From: an uncultured Chloroflexota bacterium
GTDB lineage: Bacteria > Chloroflexota > Limnocylindria > Limnocylindrales > CSP1-4
Direction of reading: 5' to 3'
DNA: 6,387 bases
Assembly (NCBI GenBank): GCA_903924005.1
Contig: CAIXZV010000230.1
Location: 1-6,387 of the forward strand
Shown: positions 1-5,657 of the stretch, in pieces
Position numbering within the stretch: position 1 is the stretch's first letter
How the letters are laid out: every line of letters starts with the position of its first letter
Position numbers and translations under genes: made by a program
The notes under the pieces: generated by a model
Databases searched by the model: none
Told to the model about the DNA's origin: nothing
The model's input: the letters and a program-made list of their open reading frames with translations, nothing else

Positions 1-1
1 G

Positions 2-646
2 CTGCTGCTCGGCATCGCGGCCGCGCTGGTGGTGCTCGGCCTGGCCATCGTCCCGTTCCTGAACCCCGTCTGGGTTGGCTTTGAGCAGGACCGCAGCAGC
101 GTCACAGCCTGGACCGGCTACACGGAAGGCGTCGTCCAATCTGTGACGGCCTCCGTTCTGCATGACCTTGTCATCGGTCCGCCAGACTTTGCGGTCACGG
201 TGGATGGGACGCCGGTGCTCAACGAGCGTGAACGTGAACACATGCGTGACGTTCGGCGCGTGTTCAGCTCCTTCTTTGTGGTTGCTGGCGTTGGCCTGCT
301 GATGCTTGTCGGCGCATTTGCTGTTGCCCGCGGCGAGGCGCGCAAGCATCTCTGGCAGTGGCTGAGCCGTGCCGGCCTGGTCACGGCGGGTGCCACCGTG
401 GTGGGTGGCGTGGCGGCGCTGCTGTTCTTTGATGCCGCCTTCGAGATCTTCCATGAACTGTTCTTCCCGGCCGGAACCTATCTCTTCGATCCACGGACGG
501 AGCGTCTCGTCCAGCTCTTCCCGGAACAGTTCTGGGTGGAGAGCGCCACGTGCGTTGGGGTTGTCGTGGTCCTGCTGGGTCTAGCGCTGGGTCATCTGGG
601 CAACCGTCGCGCCAGCGGCACGCCTCTCCTGAGCTTCGGTCGGTGA
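2..646 (+). CDS. DUF1461 (TIGR01906-like) integral membrane protein, 5' truncated by window edge
   Basis: The reading frame is open from the first full codon (position 2), so the true start lies upstream; a GTG at 29 falls inside a hydrophobic segment and is probably not the start. About 214 residues are visible. Counting from that GTG, hydrophobic helices lie at about 1-11 (the end of TM1), 82-100, 116-134 and 174-190. An extracytoplasmic-looking loop follows TM1. It ends in a segment with HMRDV at 71-75, and a second loop holds FHELFFPAGTYLFDP (141-155) followed by LFPEQFW (163-169). These two blocks are the hallmark of the DUF1461/TIGR01906 membrane family, whose biochemical function is unknown. 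The stop overlaps the GTG of the downstream site-2 protease by four bases, implying co-transcription and translational coupling. The family call is strong; nothing in the sequence supports a specific role. Confidence 0.85.
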   Translation: MLLGIAAALVVLGLAIVPFLNPVWVGFEQDRSSVTAWTGYTEGVVQSVTASVLHDLVIGPPDFAVTVDGTPVLNEREREHMRDVRRVFSSFFVVAGVGLLMLVGAFAVARGEARKHLWQWLSRAGLVTAGATVVGGVAALLFFDAAFEIFHELFFPAGTYLFDPRTERLVQLFPEQFWVESATCVGVVVVLLGLALGHLGNRRASGTPLLSFGR

Positions 647-1794
647 ACGGCGGCATTCCCATCGCCCGGATCGCCGGCGTTGAGATCCGCGTCTCGCTGA
701 CGCTTGCGCTGCTGCTCGCTGTGGTCACGCTGCTTGGTGCGGAGCAGGCGGCGGCCACGGCCCCGGGTCTCAGCATGGTGATCCAATGGCTGATCGGCGG
801 CGCTGCGGCGCTGCTATTCCTGGTCAGCGTCGTCGGCCACGAGCTCGCCCACGCCCTGATTGGGCGAAGCCGCGGCGTGCCAACAGGTTCGGTGGTTGTT
901 GGCTTCATCGGCTCGCTTGCGCCGCTCACGATCCAGGCGGCAAAGCCGGCCGACGAGCTGGCAATCGCCGTTGCGGGTCCGCTGCTCTCGCTGGGCGTGG
1001 CAGCTGTCCTGCTGCCCGCGGCATTCATCGTGGATGGCGCGTCACCATTCTTGTCCGCCCTCGCTGGCGGTGCGCTTGTCGTGGGTGGCCTCAACCTCGT
1101 CATGGGCGTTGTGAGCTTCCTGCCAGGTCTGCCGCTCGACGGCGGTCGAGTTGTGCGCGCAATCGCTTGGGCCCGCACTGGGGACCCTGACAAGGCTGGG
1201 CGCATCACCGCAAAGGGTGGGCGACTCCTCGGGTGGGCGGTCGCCGGTGCTGGGCTTGTGTTTGCGCTGGTGGACCTGCCGTCGGAGGCCCTGCTCCTGA
1301 TCGCGCTTGGCTGGCTGCTGGGCGGCGGGTCGCGGACACTCGAAAAGCGTCTGGCGCTTGAGGCCGCGCTCCGCGGCGTAACGGTTGCGGATGCCCTTGT
1401 GACCGACATCCTGCGTGTGCCGGCGGGTCTCACGGTGGATACCTTCGCCGGGCGGATTGCCGCTGGCGAAGGGGGCGGCGTGGCCGTGGTGATGCAGGGC
1501 GATACCGTGCTTGGCGTGCTTGGTGGGGGCAAGCTCAAGAGGATTGGCGCCAAGCGGCTTGCAGCGGTTCGCGCTGGAGAACTGGTGGCTGACCAGGTCG
1601 ATGTGCTGCCCGTGGCCCCGGATGCCACCCTCTGGTCGGCGATTGAAGTGCTCAATACCCGCGGGTTTGACGGGTTGGCGGTGACCGCGGACGGCCAACT
1701 GCTCGGCGTGGTCAGCCGTGCCAGTGCCAGCGAGGTGATCCGCGCCCGTTGGCCGGACGCCGCCGCCCCGCGCGGGCGACGCCGCGGCCGCTGA
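643..1794 (+). CDS. Site-2 protease (peptidase M50, group III) with C-terminal CBS pair
   Basis: This is a predicted intramembrane zinc metalloprotease of 383 residues. The HExxH zinc site is HELAH at residues 66-70 inside a hydrophobic segment, and the third ligand is D166 in PGLPLDGGR (161-169). Around them are the family features GFIGSLAPL (87-95) and ELAIAVAGP (105-113). Membrane segments lie at about 18-31, 47-65, 106-129, 136-158 and 197-227. There is no PDZ domain. Residues about 245-370 form two CBS-like modules, which in this group (SpoIVFB/Rip3-like) often bind nucleotides and regulate the protease; regulation here is inferred. I chose the GTG at 643 because MNGGIPIARIAGVEIRV matches a typical family N-terminus. 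The frame stays open up to an ATG at 550, but that stretch overlaps the upstream gene and has no family character. No Shine-Dalgarno is obvious, consistent with coupling through the GTGA overlap. The substrate is unknown. The Arg-rich C-terminus (RGRRRGR) is encoded partly by the 14-bp repeat motif. Confidence 0.93.
   Translation: MNGGIPIARIAGVEIRVSLTLALLLAVVTLLGAEQAAATAPGLSMVIQWLIGGAAALLFLVSVVGHELAHALIGRSRGVPTGSVVVGFIGSLAPLTIQAAKPADELAIAVAGPLLSLGVAAVLLPAAFIVDGASPFLSALAGGALVVGGLNLVMGVVSFLPGLPLDGGRVVRAIAWARTGDPDKAGRITAKGGRLLGWAVAGAGLVFALVDLPSEALLLIALGWLLGGGSRTLEKRLALEAALRGVTVADALVTDILRVPAGLTVDTFAGRIAAGEGGGVAVVMQGDTVLGVLGGGKLKRIGAKRLAAVRAGELVADQVDVLPVAPDATLWSAIEVLNTRGFDGLAVTADGQLLGVVSRASASEVIRARWPDAAAPRGRRRGR
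1778..1791 (+). repeat. Solitary copy of the 14-bp motif GACGCCGCGGCCGC
   Basis: This is an exact single copy of the unit that is repeated three times at 2212-2253. It ends immediately before the TGA of the site-2 protease gene, where it encodes part of the basic C-terminal tail. The unit contains two overlapping 8-bp palindromes, GCCGCGGC and GCGGCCGC. GCGGCCGC alone recurs elsewhere in the window within Ala-rich codons (for example near 17, 3135, 3619 and 4863), so the octamer is not special; the full 14-mer is seen only here and at 2212-2253. Confidence 0.8.
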
Positions 1795-2211
1795 CACACG
1801 GTGCTCGCGGAGCCTGACGCGCTCCTCCCCGTGGAGTTGGCGCGAGCCGTAGGGCTTGACGCGCCGGCGGCGCTTCCCGCCGAGCCCGACATGTCGCCCG
1901 AGACCGCCCTCGGACGCGTCCTTGCCTCGCCCGTTCTGGCCGCGATGTCCCTGCCCCCGTGGGATAACTCCGCGATGGACGGCTACACGATCCGAGCAAG
2001 CGGTGTTGCCGCCAGCGGGGCGGGTTAGCCCGCGCGTCTTCGCCTGATCGCAGGGGTGGCGGCGGATGCCGCGCCGCAGGTTGCCGTCACGGCCGGGAGG
2101 GCAACCCGGATTGCAACCGGGTCGCCCATCCCGCCAGGGGCAGATGCTGTTGTTGCGGTGGAGCAGACCGCGCCGATGGATGCCGGCGGGCGAGAGGGTG
2201 CTCGCGGGCCC

Positions 2212-2253
2212 GACGCCGCGGCCGCGACGCCGCGGCCGCGACGCCGCGGCCGC
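2212..2253 (+). repeat. Three perfect tandem copies of GACGCCGCGGCCGC inside the moeA remnant
   Basis: Three identical 14-bp units abut at 2212-2225, 2226-2239 and 2240-2253. Neighbouring units pair as perfect hairpins: a 9-bp arm GCGGCCGCG at 2218-2226 with its complement at 2231-2239 and a 4-base loop ACGC, and again at 2232-2240 with 2245-2253. Because 14 is not a multiple of three, the units are read in three different phases (Ala-rich, Thr/Pro/Arg, Arg/Gly), giving low-complexity protein with no MoeA character. The array lies where MoeA similarity passes from the N-terminal part to the C-terminal tail, so it probably marks the deletion junction. Confidence 0.92.
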
Positions 2254-2356
2254 GTCCGCGTCAAGTTGGCCGGGGGCAGGGGAGTCACGTGCGCTCGGCG
2301 GCCGCCGCTGCCGGCCTGACGCCCGCCCTTGGCGTCGGCCGGGTAGGATCAGCCCT

Positions 2357-2361
2357 GGAGG
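2357..2361 (+). promoter_or_regulatory. Shine-Dalgarno GGAGG for moaC
   Basis: GGAGG lies four bases before the ATG at 2366 and supports that start. The reading frame itself stays open far upstream into the moeA remnant, so this site decides the start. It falls within the putative MoeA C-terminal tail, as expected if moeA and moaC once overlapped or nearly abutted. Confidence 0.7.
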
Positions 2362-2365
2362 TTCC

Positions 2366-2962
2366 ATGGACCGAAACGATGCCCCCCGCGCCGAGCGTCG
2401 GCGCCTTACCCATGTTGACCGCGGTGGTCGACCCCGGATGGTGGACGTGAGCGCCAAGCCCGCCACCGCGCGCCGTGCCGTCGCCGAGGCCGAGGTGGCT
2501 GTCGGCGCCGAGACCCTGAGCATGGTGATCGACGGCGGCGGCGCAAAAGGCGACGTCCTCACGGTTGCCGAGCTGGCTGGCGTCATGGGCGGCAAGCGCA
2601 CGTCCGAGCTCATCCCGCTCTGCCATCCGATTGCGCTCACGGATCTCGTGGTGTCGATCATCCCGGACCGTGTGGCCAGCTGTCTTCGGATCCGCGCAGA
2701 GGCCGCCACCATCGGCCCAACCGGCGTTGAGATGGAGGCGATGACCGCAGCCGCTGTTGCCGCGCTCACCGTGTATGACATGGTCAAGGGCGTTGAGCGC
2801 GGCGTCCAGGTGCGCAACCTGCGTTTGGTGTCCAAGTCGGGCGGCAACAGCGGGGAGTGGCACCGTCCGCCCGAGACGCAATACCCGGACGCGGCACGGC
2901 CCCGCCCCAAGCCGGGCGACCGGATCGCCGGGCGCGTCGGGCGCCACAAGCCCGGGGGCTGA
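2366..2962 (+). CDS. moaC: Cyclic pyranopterin monophosphate synthase MoaC
   Basis: MoaC acts in the cytoplasm. It converts the 3',8-cyclo-GTP product of MoaA into cyclic pyranopterin monophosphate, the first stable molybdenum cofactor intermediate. The 198-residue protein shows LTHVDRGGRPRMVDVSAKP (14-32), KGDV with K61 (equivalent to E. coli catalytic K51), KRTSELIPLCHP with H87, TGVEMEAMT with E122 and E124, and YDMVKG with D138 and K141 (equivalent to E. coli D128 and K131). The family's catalytic residues are therefore all present. The start at 2366 is set by the GGAGG just upstream. Compared with the usual length of about 160 residues, there are roughly a dozen extra residues at the N-terminus and about 35 Pro/Arg/Lys/Gly-rich residues at the C-terminus after SGGNSG. 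The stop is five bases before mog. The gene looks intact despite the broken moeA upstream. Confidence 0.97.
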   Translation: MDRNDAPRAERRRLTHVDRGGRPRMVDVSAKPATARRAVAEAEVAVGAETLSMVIDGGGAKGDVLTVAELAGVMGGKRTSELIPLCHPIALTDLVVSIIPDRVASCLRIRAEAATIGPTGVEMEAMTAAAVAALTVYDMVKGVERGVQVRNLRLVSKSGGNSGEWHRPPETQYPDAARPRPKPGDRIAGRVGRHKPGG

Positions 2963-2967
2963 GCCCG

Positions 2968-3501
2968 ATGGCGCAAACTGCGCTGGTGCTGACGGTGAGC
3001 GATCGTGTCGCCGCCGGCACCCGCGACGACGCATCCGGACCAGCCATCGCCGCACGCCTGGCGGAACTTGGATGGACCGTGGATCACGCCCTTGTCCCAG
3101 ACGACCGTGACCGCATTGCCGCAGCCCTGCGTGACGCGGCCGCCCTTCATTCGCTGGTCATCTCCACCGGCGGGACCGGGCTGACGCCGCGAGACGTGAC
3201 GCCACAGGCCACCGGTGGCGTGCTGGACTACGAGATCCCCGGGATCCCCGAGGCGATGCGCGCGGCTGGTCGCCTGACAACCCCGCTTGCAGACCTGTCG
3301 CGGGCAAAGGCGGGCGTCATCGGCCGCAGCCTTGTCATCAACGTGCCCGGTTCACCACGGGGCGCCCTAGAGTCTCTGGAAGCCGTGCTTGCGTTGCTGG
3401 ATCACGCCGTGCGGACGCTCGCCGGGCCGTACGATCACGAGGCTGCAGGACAGGTCCCCGGTCCGGCTTCCGCCAACACAGACGAACGCGAGGACCCCTA
3501 G
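2968..3501 (+). CDS. mog: MogA/MoaB-family molybdopterin adenylyltransferase
   Basis: This is a single-domain MoCF-fold protein of 177 residues that adenylates molybdopterin before molybdate insertion by MoeA. It opens with ALVLTVSDR (5-13). It carries the nucleotide/molybdopterin-binding loop STGGTGLTPRDVTPQAT (66-82), with D76 in the conserved RDxT, and PDD at 45-47 in the position of the second conserved acidic site. Further family blocks are PGIPEAMR (91-98), LSRAKAGVIGRSLVINVPGSP (110-130) and LLDHAVRTL (143-151). The last 25 or so residues are a low-complexity polar tail. ATG 2968 is the first start after the moaC stop and sits immediately before the first strand of the fold; the ribosome-binding site is weak, so translation is probably coupled to moaC. 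Mog and MoaB cannot be separated by eye. The stop is three bases before the next gene. Confidence 0.94.
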   Translation: MAQTALVLTVSDRVAAGTRDDASGPAIAARLAELGWTVDHALVPDDRDRIAAALRDAAALHSLVISTGGTGLTPRDVTPQATGGVLDYEIPGIPEAMRAAGRLTTPLADLSRAKAGVIGRSLVINVPGSPRGALESLEAVLALLDHAVRTLAGPYDHEAAGQVPGPASANTDEREDP

Positions 3502-3504
3502 AAC

Positions 3505-5634
3505 ATGAACGGCGCCTTCAGCGATGTCCCGGCCTACCCGCTGGTTCTGCCCATCTTCTGGGGCGCGATGGCGGTCTTTCTGCTGGTGGTCGTCCGCCAT
3601 GTGAAGGTGTGGTCAATGGCGGCCGCGATCCCGCCACGCGCGGGCGTGGACGTCCGGCGTCGCCTCGGCGGTCTCATCCGCTACGCGATCATCCAGACGC
3701 GGATGTACCGGGAGTCCCGCGTGGGCGTGATGCACCTGGGCCTGTTTCTGGGTTCCATCATCCTGCTGATCGGCAACATGAACTTTGTCACCTGGGGCCT
3801 CTTTGAGGCCGTGGTGGCGTGGCCGCTTGACGGCTTCTTCTGGCACCTGCTGCTTGCAGTCCAGAACGTTGTCGCCATTGCTGCGCTTCTGGGCGCCGCA
3901 TACGCCTTCTTCCGTCGGCTTGTTGTCCGCCCCGCGCGCCTCACGCTGTCGCGGATGTCGTTGCTCACGCTGGTCTTCATCACCCTGGTTGTGGGCACAG
4001 AGACCATCGCGCAGGTCTTCGAGTCGGTTGCCAGCGGCGGCATCACGGGTGCTTGGCTGGCCAACGGCCTCGCCCCATTGTTGGGTGGAATGGCCAAGGA
4101 CACCGCCGTTGCGGTGTACGCCGGGTTCTTCTGGATGCACATGCTGGTGCTGTCTGTCTTCCTCGTCTACATCCCGTTCAACAAGCACTTCCACGTCTAC
4201 GCAAGCTTCGTCAACATCTGGCTGCGCAAGCTTGAGCCGCGCGGTCAGCTGCCCAACATGGACCTTGAGTCCGAGACCGCGTCGTTTGGCATCCGGACGC
4301 TGGCGGACTTCAGCTGGAAGGACATGCTTGACGGCTTCACCTGCACCGAGTGTGGGCGCTGCCAGCAGGCCTGCCCGGCGTTCAACACCGGCAAGCCGCT
4401 CAACCCAAAGCTGCTCATCATGAACATCCGGCGCGAAGCCACGCTTGCCGAAGCCGGGCTGCCGCTGATCCCCAACTCGCCCGGTGTCGTGGCAACGTAC
4501 GGCCTGGACGACAGCCTCAAGCCCGCCGCCGTGGCACGCCCGGTCATCGACAACATCATCTCGTACGACGCCGTCTGGGACTGTCTGACGTGCGGCGCCT
4601 GCGTTGAGGCGTGCCCGGTGACCATCGAGCACGTGGACAAGATCATCGGGATCCGGCGCAACCTTGTGCTCGAGGACAGCAAGTTCCCAGCCGAGCTTAC
4701 GGCAGCCTTCCGGGGCATGGAGAGCGTCTCCAACCCGTGGGGTCAGCCGCCTGCCGCCCGCCTGGACTGGACCAAGGGTCTGCCGTTCAAGGTCCAGACC
4801 GTGGCCGAAGTGAAGGCCGCTGGTCTGCTCGACGCGCTGGAGGTCCTCTACTGGGTTGGGTGCGCGGCCGCCTTTGATGACCGGAACAAGAAGGTTGCCC
4901 GCGCGGTGGCCACGTGTCTTGAGGCGGCCGGCATCTCGTTTGCGGTCCTTGGCCAGGAAGAGGCGTGCACAGGCGATCCCGCCCGCCGCATGGGCAACGA
5001 GTACGTCTTCCAGATGTTGGCCACGGCCAACGTGGAGACACTCAAGAAGTACGGCATGGGCGAGAAGACCATCGTCACCGCCTGTCCGCACTGCTTCAAC
5101 TCTCTGGGCAACGAGTACACCCAGTTTGGCGGCAACTTCAGCGTGAAGCACCATTCCCAGTTCCTCAGCGAGCTGGTTGCGAAGGGCCGGCTCAAGCTGG
5201 ACAAGAAGGGTCTGCCGCAGCGCACCATCACGTACCACGACTCCTGCTACCTCGCCCGCTACAACGGCGTGATTGCAGAGCCGCGCAAGATCATCAGCGC
5301 CATCCCGGGGCTCGAGTTCACCGAGATGGACAAGCACGGTCGCCAGAGCTTCTGCTGCGGCGCCGGCGGCGGTCGGATGTGGATGGAGGAGGCCCGCGGC
5401 CAGCGCGTGAACGGCGCAAGGACGCTCCAGGTGCTCGACACCAAGGCGGACCTTGTGGCCACGGCCTGCCCGTTCTGCATGGTCATGCTCCGCGACGGCC
5501 TCACCGATGCCGGCCATGGACCAGATACCGAGAACCCCGTGACCGCCCAGGACATCAGCGAGCTGCTCGCGGCCTCGCTGGCGCCCATCGCAGACCGCAA
5601 TGTGCCGGAGGGCCGGCGGCTCAGCGTCGTCTAG
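3505..5634 (+). CDS. Membrane-anchored Fe-S oxidoreductase (EMO/EtfD-type, HdrD-like CCG protein), probable ETF:quinone oxidoreductase
   Basis: The 709-residue protein has a membrane domain with helices at about 11-31, 75-93, 112-136, 152-172 and 204-224. Histidines H77, H114, H212, H228 and H230 in or next to them are candidate heme b ligands, as in NarI/DsrM-like subunits. A cytoplasmic dicluster ferredoxin region follows: C280-x2-C283-x2-C286-x3-C290-P and C360-x2-C363-x2-C366-x3-C370-P. Two CCG (DUF224) domains come next. The first has C453, C488 in EEACTGDPARR, and C527-PH-C530. The second has C581, C617-C618 in FCCGAGGGR, and C655-PF-C658. This architecture is that of the EMO family, including mycobacterial EtfD, which takes electrons from electron-transfer flavoprotein during acyl-CoA oxidation and passes them to menaquinone. 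The acyl-CoA dehydrogenase immediately downstream supports that role. ATG 3505 follows the mog stop by three bases, with GAGGA at 3490-3494 as a possible ribosome-binding site. A heterodisulfide-reductase-like or glycolate/lactate oxidase-type subunit is less likely given the neighbour. Confidence 0.88.
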   Translation: MNGAFSDVPAYPLVLPIFWGAMAVFLLVVVRHVKVWSMAAAIPPRAGVDVRRRLGGLIRYAIIQTRMYRESRVGVMHLGLFLGSIILLIGNMNFVTWGLFEAVVAWPLDGFFWHLLLAVQNVVAIAALLGAAYAFFRRLVVRPARLTLSRMSLLTLVFITLVVGTETIAQVFESVASGGITGAWLANGLAPLLGGMAKDTAVAVYAGFFWMHMLVLSVFLVYIPFNKHFHVYASFVNIWLRKLEPRGQLPNMDLESETASFGIRTLADFSWKDMLDGFTCTECGRCQQACPAFNTGKPLNPKLLIMNIRREATLAEAGLPLIPNSPGVVATYGLDDSLKPAAVARPVIDNIISYDAVWDCLTCGACVEACPVTIEHVDKIIGIRRNLVLEDSKFPAELTAAFRGMESVSNPWGQPPAARLDWTKGLPFKVQTVAEVKAAGLLDALEVLYWVGCAAAFDDRNKKVARAVATCLEAAGISFAVLGQEEACTGDPARRMGNEYVFQMLATANVETLKKYGMGEKTIVTACPHCFNSLGNEYTQFGGNFSVKHHSQFLSELVAKGRLKLDKKGLPQRTITYHDSCYLARYNGVIAEPRKIISAIPGLEFTEMDKHGRQSFCCGAGGGRMWMEEARGQRVNGARTLQVLDTKADLVATACPFCMVMLRDGLTDAGHGPDTENPVTAQDISELLAASLAPIADRNVPEGRRLSVV

Positions 5635-5645
5635 GCGCAAATCCC

Positions 5646-5651
5646 AGGAGG
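5646..5651 (+). promoter_or_regulatory. Strong Shine-Dalgarno AGGAGG for the acyl-CoA dehydrogenase
   Basis: A consensus AGGAGG lies in the 23-base gap after the oxidoreductase stop, six bases before GTG 5658. It fixes that GTG as the start and is the best ribosome-binding site in the window, suggesting independent, efficient initiation of this gene within the transcript. Confidence 0.85.
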
Positions 5652-5657
5652 CTCAAC

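Larger units (their letters stand above)
1801..2365 (+). pseudogene. moeA: Degraded moeA (molybdopterin molybdenumtransferase): nonsense codon, internal deletion, frameshift
   Basis: MoeA inserts molybdate into adenylylated molybdopterin. The remnant starts at GTG 1801, six bases after the protease stop. It shows the family N-terminal block ETALGRVLASPVLA followed by SLPPWDNSAMDGYTIRA, which holds the hallmark DNSAMDGY. An in-frame TAG at 2026-2028 interrupts it. The same frame then resumes with good MoeA similarity: ARLRLIAGVAADAAP and TRIATGSPIPPGADAVVAVEQT (ending about 2172). Similarity fades at the 14-bp tandem repeat (2212-2253). Beyond it, frame 1 gives VRVKLAGG. After a one-base shift in a G5 run (about 2266-2271), a different frame gives QGSHVRSAAAAAGL and GVGRVGSALEV, resembling the final residues of MoeA. 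The central MoCF-like domain with its TGDEL-type motif is absent. The remnant is about 565 bp against roughly 1.2 kb for an intact gene, so it should be inactive. The N-terminal identification is firm; the C-terminal tail is a pattern match by eye. An assembly error remains possible. Confidence 0.85.

Noticed and set aside
550..642. Upstream ATG start for the site-2 protease
   Set aside because: The added 31 residues overlap the conserved DUF1461 coding end and show no membrane or protease character, whereas GTG 643 gives a normal family N-terminus.
1778..1791. GC-rich palindrome at the protease stop as a terminator
   Set aside because: The arm is short, no T-run follows, and the next gene starts six bases after the stop.
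2026..2028. TAG as programmed readthrough or pyrrolysine
   Set aside because: MoeA is not known to use either. The gene also carries a large deletion and a frameshift, so plain decay is the simpler explanation.
2066..2365. Upstream extension of moaC giving a 298-residue protein
   Set aside because: The extra 100 residues are out of frame with the moeA similarity and are low-complexity Arg/Pro/Ala. A GGAGG site marks ATG 2366, and MoaC similarity begins just after it.
2254..2365. A molybdenum cofactor riboswitch or promoter ahead of moaC
   Set aside because: The stretch reads as a leftover of moeA coding sequence. I could not identify conserved riboswitch elements or a convincing -10/-35 pair by eye.
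3232..3254. Short direct repeat GATCCCCGGGATCCCCG in mog
   Set aside because: It encodes the conserved MogA motif EIPGIPEAM, so protein sequence and codon choice explain it.
381..5640. Long open frames on the minus strand, notably at 381-1892, 1042-3150 and 3613-5640
   Set aside because: They lie opposite well-recognised + strand genes. Their translations are rich in Arg, Ala, Pro and Ser with no family motif, as expected from antisense frames in GC-rich DNA with few stop codons.
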